This document shows positions 6,607 through 13,670 of a stretch of 20,175 nt of DNA, one piece after another. This DNA comes from Fimisoma sp964619315 (lineage in GTDB: Bacteria > Bacillota > Clostridia > Peptostreptococcales > Anaerovoracaceae), in the NCBI GenBank assembly GCA_964619315.1, contig CAZUEH010000022.1:1-20175 (forward strand), in the 5' to 3' direction. The notes below the pieces were generated by a model that worked only from the letters and a program-made list of their open reading frames with translations, did not search any database and was not told the DNA's origin. The position numbers were made by a program, and so were the translations under genes. Every line of letters begins with the position of its first letter. Position 1 is the first letter of the stretch.

Positions 6607-8103
6607 ATGAACAATTGTGGAGTTAGCAGATGGGACGACCCAAAGAAAATCAACAGTGAGCTTGAGGCGTTAACCAAAGAACCAATTTGGGAAGTAAACG
6701 ATGACTATTATGAAAACGTAATTTTAAAATATTATGACGAAAAATGTCAAAAATCAAGAGCCATTTATGAAGAAGCTAAAGAATACATTCCAGGAGGTGT
6801 TCAGCACAACTTAGCATTCAATAAGCCTTTTCCAGTAGCTTTTTCAAAAGCAGAGGGCGCTTATTTGTATGACCAAGATGGCAATGAATATATAGACTTT
6901 TTGCAGGCAGGTGGTCCGACTATTTTAGGCAGCAACTACGAACCTGTTAGAAAAAAGGTTATGGAACTGCTTGAAACATGTGGCCCGGTTACAGGATTAC
7001 TCCATGAAGCTGAACTTTTGATCGCAAAGGAAATAAACAAACATATGCCTAATGTGGAAATGTTCAGAATGCTTGGAAGTGGTACCGAATCAGTGATGGC
7101 GGCTTTGCGTGTTGCAAGGATTGCAACAGGTAACAAGAGAATCATCAAAATAGGTGGCGGTTACCACGGATGGAGTGATCAGATGGTTTACGGCCTCAAG
7201 ATTCCAGGCAGCAGAGCATTGTTGGAATCCCATGGAATACCGAGCAAGGCCTATGGACGTACCGACGAGGTTAGACCTAACGACTTACATATGTTAGAGG
7301 GAATGCTCAAAAGAAACAAGCTAAAAGGTGGTACGGCAGCAGTATTGCTTGAACCAGTAGGCCCTGAAAGCGGAACTCGCCCTGTGGCAAAAGAGTACAA
7401 TAAGGGTGTAAGAGAATTATGCGACAAATACGGAGCATTGATGATATTTGACGAAGTTGTTACTGGCTTCCGTTTGGGACTTTCCGGAGCACAAGGGTAC
7501 TTTGATGTAGTGCCAGACCTAACTGTTTTCGGAAAAGTTGTAGCTGGTGGATACCCAGGAGCAGGAGGAGTCGGCGGAAAGAAAGAATATGCTCAGTTAA
7601 TGGCGGCAGGACTTGCTACAGGCAAACACAGAGCATATGTTGGCGGTACTTTGGCGGCCAACCCTCTTTCCTCATTAGCAGGATATACAGCAATCAGCGA
7701 AATCGCTCGCACCAATGCTTGCGAAATTGCAGGTAGAGCCGGTGATAGAATCACTGACGGAATCAAGGAACTACTTGAAAAATATGGACTTCCGTTTGTA
7801 TGTTACAACCAAGGCAGCATCGTGCATTTAGAATGTACCGCAGCCATGAGTTTTGACTTCTCATCCTTCTCATTTATCAAATCAGCCCTTGGACTGTTAA
7901 AAAATAAGGAAATGATGTACAAGAGAAAAGACTCTATGGAAAGAATGGGAGCAGCCTACATGGCTAATGGCTTAGTAACACTGGCAGGAAGCAGACTATA
8001 TACTTCTATGGCGGACACTGATGAAGTCATTGACGAAGCACTAAACAGATTTGAAAAAGTTTTCAAAGAAGTTGTAAAAACGGAGAAGTGTGCAGCTAAA
8101 TAA
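6607..8103 (+). CDS. Class III PLP aminotransferase, glutamate-1-semialdehyde aminomutase-like
   Basis: This PLP enzyme has 498 residues from ATG 6607, chosen for the GGAGG at 6594-6598; a TTG at 6592 overlaps that site and is unlikely. The class III fold is clear: GSGTES (157-162), YHGW (186-189), FDEVVTGFR (281-289, with D282 contacting PLP) and the PLP lysine K310 in FGKVVAGG. It resembles the HemL branch, but an extra N-terminal stretch of about 50 residues and the absence of any heme gene argue against HemL itself. It lies between tetR and an FGGY kinase in the same operon, so it probably transfers an amino group to or from a sugar-like or short hydroxy-acid substrate. The exact reaction cannot be assigned. 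Confidence 0.88.
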   Translation: MNNCGVSRWDDPKKINSELEALTKEPIWEVNDDYYENVILKYYDEKCQKSRAIYEEAKEYIPGGVQHNLAFNKPFPVAFSKAEGAYLYDQDGNEYIDFLQAGGPTILGSNYEPVRKKVMELLETCGPVTGLLHEAELLIAKEINKHMPNVEMFRMLGSGTESVMAALRVARIATGNKRIIKIGGGYHGWSDQMVYGLKIPGSRALLESHGIPSKAYGRTDEVRPNDLHMLEGMLKRNKLKGGTAAVLLEPVGPESGTRPVAKEYNKGVRELCDKYGALMIFDEVVTGFRLGLSGAQGYFDVVPDLTVFGKVVAGGYPGAGGVGGKKEYAQLMAAGLATGKHRAYVGGTLAANPLSSLAGYTAISEIARTNACEIAGRAGDRITDGIKELLEKYGLPFVCYNQGSIVHLECTAAMSFDFSSFSFIKSALGLLKNKEMMYKRKDSMERMGAAYMANGLVTLAGSRLYTSMADTDEVIDEALNRFEKVFKEVVKTEKCAAK

Positions 8104-8116
8104 TTAGGGGGTTACT

Positions 8117-9649
8117 ATGGAAAAATACATTCTATCCCACGATATGGGTACTAGTTCGGATAAGGCGGTTTTGATAGATTATAGCGGAAACATTGTAGCT
8201 ACGGCAGTGGAGCCATATCCAACTTATTATCCTAATCCTGCATGGGTTGAGCAAAATCCAGAGGACTACTGGCAAGCGGTTGCCAAGAGCAGCAGGACTA
8301 TAATTGAAAAAACTAAAATTGAACCATCTTGTATCAAAGGAATTATTTTCTCAACTCAAGCTCAAGGAATAATACCTGTAGATAAAGACGGCAATGTTCT
8401 ATACAACAACATCACATGGGTGGATGGAAGAGCCGAAAAACAGGCCGAAAGCATAATGAAAAAACTGGGAAGCAAAAAAGTCTTTTCATTGGTAGCGGGA
8501 ACTCCTATCATGGGCAAGGACTGCATCCCTAAAATCGTTTGGCTAAAAGAAGAACGCCCAGAGATTTATGCCAAAACCCATAAAATCCTTGATGTAAATG
8601 GCTATCTAAAATTTAGATGCACAGGAACAATGGTTACCGAACTTTCGGGAGCATCTTCTTATGGTCTGGATCTCAAGAAAAAGCAGTGGCTTGGAGTTAT
8701 GAAGTTAACTGGAGTAAATATGGAAAAACTTCCACCACTTGTGGCCAGTACAGACATTATAGGCGGACTCTTACCAGAGGCGGCAGAAGCTATGGGACTT
8801 GAAGCAGGAACTCCAGTACTTGGAGGTTGTGATGATGTGCAGGCGGCAGCTGTAGGGTCTGGTATGTGCGATGATGGAGATGTTCATATTTATTTGGGAA
8901 CCTCGGCTTGGGTTGCGGCAGCTAGCAAAACAGCAGACAAGTTTATGCATGGAGCGGCAGCAATACAAAGTGCAGACAAGGAAATGAACCTGATTGCAGG
9001 AATTACCGAATCTGCGGGAGCCAATATCCAGTGGTTGCAAGAGCAGTTCTTTGCGGAAGAAAAGAAAAAATATGGAGACAAAATCTTTGACTATATGGAC
9101 GAAGTCATAAAAACGATTCCGCCAGGAAGCGACCACCTAATATGTACGCCTTGGATGCTTGGAGAAAGATGCCCAGTTTCATCTACAACAACTAGGGCAA
9201 CACTTTTCAACATCAGCATGGTGCATACGAGAGAACATATGATGAGAGCCGTGTATGAGGGCATTGGATATAACCTTAGGTGGATATTGGAAAACTACAG
9301 GAACGACTATGGGTTTTCCTGTGATAATTTCCGCATAATAGGAGGCGGAGCCTTAGACGATGCATGGATGCAAATAATTGCAGATATTACAGGCAAGTAT
9401 TTTTCCGTCGTCAAAGACCCTCGTAATGCGGGAGCAGTAGGTGCTGCAGTGGTAGCGCTGATAGGCTTAGGAGAACTGCCTGGCTTTTGGGCAGCAAAGG
9501 ACTTTGTCCAAGTAGAAAAAAGATACGAGCCAAATTCTGAAAACCGCAGAATATACGATGATCTTTTTGAAGATTATAAGAATGTCTATAAATCTTTAGA
9601 GAAAGCTTATATAACAGCTAACAGTCAAAGATTTAAGGGAGAAGAATAA
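8117..9649 (+). CDS. FGGY-family carbohydrate kinase (xylulokinase-like)
   Basis: This 510-residue cytoplasmic kinase phosphorylates a sugar or polyol with ATP. The N-terminal phosphate-binding motif is DMGTSSDKA (9-17), with K16 in place of the common arginine. WVDGR (101-105) resembles the sugar-contacting WxDxR. The second domain has GGCDDVQAAAVG (236-247), where D239 is the expected catalytic base, then YLGTS (259-263) and GGGALDD later for nucleotide binding. The length is standard. The sugar-site MH pair of true xylulokinases appears as AQ (STQAQG, 79-84), so the substrate may not be xylulose. It follows the aminotransferase by 13 bases, and its stop overlaps the ATG of the next gene by one base, which implies coupling. 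Confidence 0.9.
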   Translation: MEKYILSHDMGTSSDKAVLIDYSGNIVATAVEPYPTYYPNPAWVEQNPEDYWQAVAKSSRTIIEKTKIEPSCIKGIIFSTQAQGIIPVDKDGNVLYNNITWVDGRAEKQAESIMKKLGSKKVFSLVAGTPIMGKDCIPKIVWLKEERPEIYAKTHKILDVNGYLKFRCTGTMVTELSGASSYGLDLKKKQWLGVMKLTGVNMEKLPPLVASTDIIGGLLPEAAEAMGLEAGTPVLGGCDDVQAAAVGSGMCDDGDVHIYLGTSAWVAAASKTADKFMHGAAAIQSADKEMNLIAGITESAGANIQWLQEQFFAEEKKKYGDKIFDYMDEVIKTIPPGSDHLICTPWMLGERCPVSSTTTRATLFNISMVHTREHMMRAVYEGIGYNLRWILENYRNDYGFSCDNFRIIGGGALDDAWMQIIADITGKYFSVVKDPRNAGAVGAAVVALIGLGELPGFWAAKDFVQVEKRYEPNSENRRIYDDLFEDYKNVYKSLEKAYITANSQRFKGEE

Positions 9650-9924
9650 TGAGTGAAGTATATGAAGTAATGAAAAAATATGGGCATATNNNNNNNNNNN
9701 NNNNNNNNNNNNNNNNNNNNNNNNNNNNNNNNNNNNNNNNNNNNNNNNNNNNNNNNNNNNNNNNNNNNNNNNNNNNNNNNNNNNNNNNNGAAGTGTCAAT
9801 TCTAGCCGAAAAATTAGGTGGCGACAAGCCGATTCCTAAGTGGGAGGCAAAGCTGATGAGGTTTATTTATAAGAAAAAATATTCCAAAGCAGAAGAGAAA
9901 GTCAAAACGCAGGAGGTGAACTAA
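9649..9924 (+). CDS. Gene broken by an assembly gap, unidentified
   Basis: Only the ends are readable. The start (MSEVYEVMKKYGH) overlaps the kinase stop by one base. After 100 N, an open frame from 9790 runs to a stop at 9924 and ends in a Lys- and Glu-rich tail (FIYKKKYSKAEEKV). The two parts happen to be in frame across the N run, but a 100-N run usually stands for an unknown length. The gap may therefore hide one larger protein or the end of one and the start of another. I recognise neither fragment. The position between a sugar kinase and an aldolase makes an isomerase, dehydrogenase or small partner protein plausible, without direct support. Confidence 0.5.
   Translation: MSEVYEVMKKYGHXXXXXXXXXXXXXXXXXXXXXXXXXXXXXXXXXXEVSILAEKLGGDKPIPKWEAKLMRFIYKKKYSKAEEKVKTQEVN
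9690..9789. other. Assembly gap (100 N)
   Basis: Exactly 100 unknown bases, a conventional placeholder. The true length may differ, and whole genes of the operon may be missing here. Confidence 0.99.
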
Positions 9925-9926
9925 AC

Positions 9927-10484
9927 ATGGAAGCAAAGTTGAGAGAACTGTTGGTTCAATATGGCAAAATGTTAGTAGAGCGTGGCCTAGTTCAAGGAAC
10001 CTGGGGAAATCTTTCTGTAAGGTTAGATGACAAATACATGTTAGCCACACCGTCAGGGCTTGATTATATGCGCCTTACACCAGACGATATGGTAAAGGTA
10101 GAAATAGAGACCTTAAAGTACGAGGGTGCCCAAAAGCCTACCTCCGAAAAAGGACTTCATGCAGCGATATACAAGCAAAGGCCAGAGATTGGTGCAGTGA
10201 TTCACACTCACGCCAAGTACTCTTGTGTATTTGCAGCGGCTAACAAAGACATGCCAATTCTCGAGGAATATCGAGATACATTTGGTGATGTTGTCAAGCT
10301 GGCGGCTTACGCATTGCCGGGCACCAAGGCACTGATGAAAAATACAGCATCAGCAGTGGGAAATGGCTTCGGTGCAATCATGGCAAATCACGGAATGATC
10401 GTATGTGGCGGAGACCTTGAAGCAGCATTTGACAACTGTGTAAAATTAGAGGAAAACGGCAGAAAATACTTGTTGACAATATAG
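9927..10484 (+). CDS. Class II aldolase / adducin-family enzyme
   Basis: This 185-residue zinc enzyme belongs to the fold that includes L-fuculose-phosphate aldolase, ribulose-phosphate 4-epimerase and methylthioribulose-phosphate dehydratase. Visible marks are the phosphate-binding GTWGNLS (24-30) and TPSG (41-44), the catalytic S73-E74 in TSEKGLHAAIY, and the zinc ligands H93 and H95 (IHTHAKYS) and H155 (NHGM). It is shorter than FucA (about 215), mainly at the C-terminus. An AGGAGGTG precedes the ATG, 2 bases after the preceding stop. With the upstream kinase it fits a scheme in which a phosphorylated ketose is cleaved to DHAP or lactaldehyde-type products. The last bases carry the -35 box of the infC operon. 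Confidence 0.9.
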   Translation: MEAKLRELLVQYGKMLVERGLVQGTWGNLSVRLDDKYMLATPSGLDYMRLTPDDMVKVEIETLKYEGAQKPTSEKGLHAAIYKQRPEIGAVIHTHAKYSCVFAAANKDMPILEEYRDTFGDVVKLAAYALPGTKALMKNTASAVGNGFGAIMANHGMIVCGGDLEAAFDNCVKLEENGRKYLLTI

Positions 10485-10501
10485 GCGAGGCGTGGTATAT
10501 T
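10473..10501 (+). promoter_or_regulatory. Promoter of infC-rpmI-rplT, inside the aldolase gene end
   Basis: Consensus -35 TTGACA (10473-10478), 17-base spacer and -10 TATATT (10496-10501). The -35 lies in the last codons of the aldolase gene. I see no terminator before it, so transcripts of the upstream operon can also enter. Confidence 0.8.
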
Positions 10502-10507
10502 ACTTGA

Positions 10508-10633
10508 GTATGAAGTAGAAGTTATCCGCTTCTCACCTGTTCGGGCTTATGTTCTGAAGCAGGTTAATATATTGAAATACGCAACTTAGTGTGTTCAAAT
10601 AGGCGGATACTTCATGTATCCGCTTTATTTTTA
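10508..10633 (+). promoter_or_regulatory. infC operon leader with attenuator (L20-leader-like)
   Basis: Downstream of the promoter, GCGGATAC (10603-10610) pairs with GTATCCGC (10616-10623) before TTTATTTTT, a terminator. The 5' arm can instead pair with TATCCGCTT at 10523-10531 (against AGGCGGATA, 10601-10609), an antiterminator. A third stem, ACCTG (10535-10539)/CAGGT (10560-10564), and a small stem ACGCA/TGTGT (10579-10594) lie between. This is the layout of the B. subtilis infC leader, where ribosomal protein L20 causes termination; L20 as effector here is by analogy. Confidence 0.75.
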
Positions 10634-10659
10634 GCAAAATTTTTGGGAGGTGCAATACC

Positions 10660-11175
10660 ATTAGCAAGGAAAATCTGATTAACGAAGAGATTCGTGATAA
10701 AGAAGTAAGATTAATTGACGCAGACGGTACAATGTTAGGCGTAATGCCTATAGAACAGGCCATGGACTTAGCAAACGAAAGAAAACTGGATTTAGTGAAC
10801 ATTTCACCAAATGCAAAACCAGCAGTTTGCAAGATTTTAGACTACGGCAAATACCGTTACGAGCTTCAGAAAAAAGAAAAAGAAGCTAAGAAAAAACAAA
10901 AAACTACTCAGGTCAAGGAAATCAGACTAAGTACTTTTATCGAGGCTCATGACATTCAGGTAAAGGCAAAGACGGCAGCCAAATTCTTGGCTGAAGGCGA
11001 CAAAGTCAAAGTAGGACTTCGCTTCAAAGGAAGAGAAAGAGACTACGGCGCAAAGGGCATGGAAGTAATGAATGCTTTTGCTGAGGCTGTTGCTGATGTT
11101 AGTGTCATAGAAAAAAGACCAGTGTTCGAAGGTCGAAACTTGACAATGTTTTTGGCACCTAAAACAGATAAATAA
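10660..11175 (+). CDS. infC: Translation initiation factor IF-3, ATT start
   Basis: IF-3 binds the 30S subunit, keeps subunits apart and rejects wrong start codons and initiator tRNAs. The reading frame runs upstream of the first ATG (10732) to ATT at 10660, preceded by GGGAGGTG at 10645-10652. The protein then begins (M)SKENLINEEIRDKEV, the normal IF-3 N-terminus, giving 171 residues. N-domain marks include RLIDADG and SPNAKPAVCKI; a Lys-rich linker (KKQKTTQVKEIR) joins the C-domain with KGRERDYG. The rare ATT start is a known feature of infC that lets IF-3 limit its own synthesis. It is followed by rpmI and rplT in the classic order. Confidence 0.97.
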   Translation: MSKENLINEEIRDKEVRLIDADGTMLGVMPIEQAMDLANERKLDLVNISPNAKPAVCKILDYGKYRYELQKKEKEAKKKQKTTQVKEIRLSTFIEAHDIQVKAKTAAKFLAEGDKVKVGLRFKGRERDYGAKGMEVMNAFAEAVADVSVIEKRPVFEGRNLTMFLAPKTDK

Positions 11176-11253
11176 TGTAGAACGGTACGACCCAAAACAA
11201 TTAGTTTATAGCTGAAAATGATATAGATTTTGACATAGGAGGAGAAAATCATC

Positions 11254-11454
11254 ATGGCGAAGAATAAGATGAAATCCCATAGAGGAGCATGTAAGAGAAT
11301 GAAGCTTACAGGAAGCGGCAAAGTTAAGAGAAACAAGGCATATAAGAGGCATATTCTTACTAAAAAGTCAGCTAAGAGAAAAAGAGGACTTAGAAAAGCT
11401 ACTACTTTAACAAGCGCAGATCTGAAGAGAATGCTCAGATCCATGGCAAAATAA
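11254..11454 (+). CDS. rpmI: 50S ribosomal protein L35
   Basis: The product is 66 residues, strongly basic, with the family start MAKNKMKSHRGACKRMK and the HILTKKSAKRKRGLRK core. It is part of the large ribosomal subunit. GGAGGAG precedes the ATG. It lies between infC and rplT, the conserved order, and the spacing to rplT is 22 bases. Confidence 0.98.
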   Translation: MAKNKMKSHRGACKRMKLTGSGKVKRNKAYKRHILTKKSAKRKRGLRKATTLTSADLKRMLRSMAK

Positions 11455-11476
11455 TCGAAGTTTAGGAGGTAAGAAA

Positions 11477-11833
11477 ATGGCAAGAGTTAAAAAGGGATTA
11501 AACGCCCATAAGAGACATAAAAAAATCTTGAAGCAAGCTAAAGGCTTCTATGGTACAAAGAGCAAAGTTTTCAGAGCAGCTAACCCTGCAGTAATGAGAT
11601 CATTAAGATCTGCTTACGTTGGAAGAAAGCTTAAAAAGAGACAGTACAGACAGATGTGGATTGCAAGAATCAACGCTGGCGCAAGAATGAATGGAATCAG
11701 CTACAGCCAGTTGATGAACGGTTTAAGAAAATCTGGAATCGAAATCAACAGAAAAATGCTTTCCGAAATGGCTATCTACGATGCATCAGGATTCACAACT
11801 CTATGTGAAACTGCAAAAAAGGCCGTAAAATAA
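11477..11833 (+). CDS. rplT: 50S ribosomal protein L20
   Basis: The product is 118 residues with the family start MARVKKGLNAHKRHKK and the conserved GRKLKKRQYRQMWI and NGLRKSGIEINRKMLS segments. L20 is needed for early assembly of the large subunit and, in Bacillus, binds the leader of this operon to cause early termination; a matching attenuator is visible at 10508-10633. AGGAGG precedes the ATG. A strong terminator follows 8 bases after the stop codon, closing the operon. Confidence 0.98.
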   Translation: MARVKKGLNAHKRHKKILKQAKGFYGTKSKVFRAANPAVMRSLRSAYVGRKLKKRQYRQMWIARINAGARMNGISYSQLMNGLRKSGIEINRKMLSEMAIYDASGFTTLCETAKKAVK

Positions 11834-11840
11834 AATATCA

Positions 11841-11871
11841 AAGGCTCCCTAATCGATAGGGAGCCTTTTTC
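11841..11871 (+). terminator. Intrinsic terminator after rplT
   Basis: AAGGCTCCCT (11841-11850) pairs perfectly with AGGGAGCCTT (11858-11867) and is followed by TTT. Confidence 0.95.
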
Positions 11872-11967
11872 GTTCACAATATTTACAGTAAAACCGAAAA
11901 CCTCTTGCTTTTTCAAACAATAGGTTCTAGTGGACAATTAAATTAATAAATTTTAGGAGGGGGTACT

Positions 11968-12306
11968 ATATCAACTGAATTAGTTAATCTTACCAGCTGG
12001 ACATTTATTCAAGATATTCCTGTATTAGGAGACATTGCAGGCATGTTAATCCCTATACTACTTGCGGTATTTACTAACAAAAGGCTGATGGTTAAAGACG
12101 CACAGGGACTTACAGGTAAAAAAGTTGAAATTTATTCTCTACCTTACTCATCAATAGTAATGTGGTCTACAGAAAATGCAGGAAAAATGTTAGACTTCAA
12201 CGCTGAAGTAGAACTTTGGACAAAAGCAGGCCATATAAAACTTAATTTGAAAAAAGGAATTGATGTTAGAAAGTTCGATGAAATACTAGCAAAAGCAGTT
12301 CTATAA
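11968..12306 (+). CDS. Bacterial PH-domain protein, apparent ATA start
   Basis: The conserved part, FTNKRLMVKDAQGLTGKKVEIY then LPYSSIVMWSTENAG and a final LNLKKGIDVRKFDEIL, matches the bacterial pleckstrin-homology family (bPH_1, PF08000 as I recall), small proteins of unknown role. A very strong AGGAGGGGG (11955-11963) sits just before ATA at 11968, in frame, giving 112 residues; a TAA at 11947 closes the frame upstream and no ATG, GTG or TTG lies between. The alternative ATG at 12043 has only AGGAG 11 bases away and gives 87 residues. Relatives I recall carry about 15-20 more residues just before FTNKRL, so this copy may be shortened there. The gap begins one base after the stop codon region. 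Confidence 0.65.
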   Translation: MSTELVNLTSWTFIQDIPVLGDIAGMLIPILLAVFTNKRLMVKDAQGLTGKKVEIYSLPYSSIVMWSTENAGKMLDFNAEVELWTKAGHIKLNLKKGIDVRKFDEILAKAVL

Positions 12307-12307
12307 T

Positions 12308-12407
12308 NNNNNNNNNNNNNNNNNNNNNNNNNNNNNNNNNNNNNNNNNNNNNNNNNNNNNNNNNNNNNNNNNNNNNNNNNNNNNNNNNNNNNNNNNNNNN
12401 NNNNNNN
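12308..12407. other. Assembly gap (100 N)
   Basis: A second placeholder run. It removes the 3' end of mscL and whatever separates it from the PH-domain gene. Confidence 0.99.
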
Positions 12408-12712
12408 TCAGTTTTCTTGTTAACTAGCTTGTTGAAACTTCTCATGATGATGAAGATTACAAGGGCTGTTAACAAAAATGTAATTACTGCTTGAATAAAG
12501 TTGCCTACCAAAATTTGAGCGCTACCAACAGTCAATATTATTTCCGAAAAATCGATACCACCTATAAGTATTCCCAAAAGTGGAGTTATGATATCGGCAA
12601 CAACTGAAGTTACGATTGCTGTAAAAGCACCACCGATTATAATTCCTACAGCCATGCTCATCACATCGCCCTTAGCTATGAACTCTTTGAATTCTGACAT
12701 AAACTTTTTCAT
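12408..12712 (-). CDS. mscL: Large-conductance mechanosensitive channel MscL, 3' end missing
   Basis: MscL forms a homopentameric pore in the membrane that opens under stretch to release solutes on osmotic downshock. The visible 101 residues run from the amphipathic N-terminal helix (MKKFMSEFKEFIAKGDV) through TM1 (AVGIIIGGAFTAIVTSVVADIITPLL), the periplasmic loop and TM2 (GNFIQAVITFLLTALVIFIIM) to LVNKK. The remaining 30-45 residues of the cytoplasmic end lie in the assembly gap. AAGGAGAG precedes the chosen ATG at 12712. It overlaps the maf stop codon by four bases (ATGA), so the two are translationally coupled. Sequence to the gap is normal, with no sign of decay. Confidence 0.95.
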
Positions 12713-13299
12713 AATTCTCTCCTTAAAATTTCTATTTCTTCTTCTATACGATCCCACGGAAAGCCGACTACGGTGTTGTAATCGCCCTCTATTTTCTCTA
12801 TATACTTGGCAAAGACACCTTGAATTGCATATCCACCAGCCTTGTCATAAGCCTCGTCAGTGAGCAGATAGGCTTTCAATTCATCATCGCTGTAATCTTT
12901 AAAATAAACCTTAGTGACATCCACAAAAACCCTGCTATTTGAACAGTTAGCCGCTACGAGAGCCACACCGGTGGCAACGTAATGGCATGTGCCACGCAAA
13001 TCGGAAAGCATTTCAAAAGCATCTTCAAAAGATGTAGGCTTCCCCATTATCCTGTCCTTAAAGACTACTGTGTCAGCTGCGATTATGATGCTTCCTGGGG
13101 TGATTTCAGGGTTTTGCAAGCTTTCAACATACTTGGCCTTTTTTAGCGCAAGGAACATTACAGTTTCTTTCATGCCTCCTATGAGAGGCAAGTTCTCTTC
13201 GATATCGGCAGGGCAGACTATAGGAGAAAGACCTTTCGCTTTCATCATTTCAATTCGCCTAGGTGAGCCAGATGCCAAAACATAATTTGTTATTTTCAT
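12709..13299 (-). CDS. maf: Maf-like nucleoside triphosphate pyrophosphatase
   Basis: Maf proteins hydrolyse dTTP, UTP or modified pyrimidine nucleotides to monophosphates, acting as house-cleaning enzymes, and are linked to septum formation. The 196-residue length is typical. Family motifs are LASGSPRR (8-15), the catalytic IIAADTVV with D76, GKPTS (86-90), DKAGGYAIQG (152-161) and GDYNTVVGFP (172-181). These resemble the YhdE/Maf dTTP/UTP group. AAGAGGAC precedes the ATG. It is the first gene of a minus-strand pair with mscL and overlaps it by four bases. The region upstream is shared with the divergent small-peptide gene. Confidence 0.95.
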   Translation of the reverse strand: MKITNYVLASGSPRRIEMMKAKGLSPIVCPADIEENLPLIGGMKETVMFLALKKAKYVESLQNPEITPGSIIIAADTVVFKDRIMGKPTSFEDAFEMLSDLRGTCHYVATGVALVAANCSNSRVFVDVTKVYFKDYSDDELKAYLLTDEAYDKAGGYAIQGVFAKYIEKIEGDYNTVVGFPWDRIEEEIEILRREL

Positions 13300-13389
13300 T
13301 TGTGTCCTCTTTTAAAACTCTTTTCATATATTATTACATATTTTGGCGAAAATTTAAATAGCAAAAGGCAAAATCAAGCGAGGCAAAGA

Positions 13390-13418
13390 TTGACGAGAAC
13401 GGCATATTATGGTAAAAT
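13390..13418 (+). promoter_or_regulatory. Promoter of the 36-residue peptide gene
   Basis: -35 TTGACG (13390-13395), 17-base spacer, -10 TAAAAT (13413-13418), both five of six consensus. The -10 lies at the centre of a long dyad. Confidence 0.7.
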
Positions 13419-13430
13419 TTTCCATAATAT
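13404..13430. promoter_or_regulatory. 27-base dyad over the -10 box, candidate operator
   Basis: ATATTATGG (13404-13412) and CCATAATAT (13422-13430) are perfect inverted copies, and the spacer TAAAATTTT is itself partly symmetric. The position over the -10 box suggests a repressor site; the regulator is unknown. An mRNA hairpin is less likely because the left arm is upstream of the start point. Confidence 0.6.
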
Positions 13431-13446
13431 AAAGAAGGAGTAAACG

Positions 13447-13557
13447 ATGGAAAGAACTGCTATATATGTTTTCGCGATATTTAATTTAATAGTAGGGTTC
13501 ATACTGATATATGGCAAAACATCGCCGTTTTCGGGGCGAAAGAAAGACGGGAAATAA
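13447..13557 (+). CDS. 36-residue single-pass membrane peptide, unknown
   Basis: This short open frame begins MERTAIYVFAIFNLI, has one hydrophobic segment (about residues 4-22) and ends in a basic tail (SGRKKDGK), so it is expected to span the membrane with the positive end in the cytoplasm. AAGGAG lies six bases before the ATG, and a near-consensus promoter with a dyad lies upstream; together these make it very likely to be expressed. After the TAA, the same frame stays open from an ATG at 13561 for 22 codons, without a good ribosome site. I do not recognise a family. Its place between maf and the LCP gene could hint at an envelope role, but nothing proves it. Confidence 0.65.
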   Translation: MERTAIYVFAIFNLIVGFILIYGKTSPFSGRKKDGK

Positions 13558-13606
13558 AAAATGAACCGTGGAATTCCAACGATTGTAGGGAGTCTGCCTT
13601 CAACCA

Positions 13607-13635
13607 TTTACAAAAATATTTCTATGTGATAAACT
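13607..13635 (+). promoter_or_regulatory. Promoter of the LCP gene, extended -10
   Basis: -35 TTTACA (13607-13612), 17-base spacer, -10 TAAACT (13630-13635) preceded by TG. The stretch TATGTGATAAACT recurs at the capD-like promoter (16531-16543). Confidence 0.6.
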
Positions 13636-13670
13636 GTAGTCTGAATAAAAAAGGGCAAAGGGGACCTAAG

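Noticed and set aside
6592..8103. Reading the aminotransferase as HemL (heme synthesis)
   Set aside because: Fold and PLP motifs fit, but there is an N-terminal extension, no heme gene nearby, and the operon points to catabolism.
11043..11483. 146-residue minus-strand frame across infC end and rpmI
   Set aside because: Antisense to two certain ribosomal-operon genes; no ribosome site.
13561..13629. 22-codon frame after the 36-residue peptide
   Set aside because: Same frame as the peptide but past a stop, with no good ribosome site, and it overlaps the LCP promoter.
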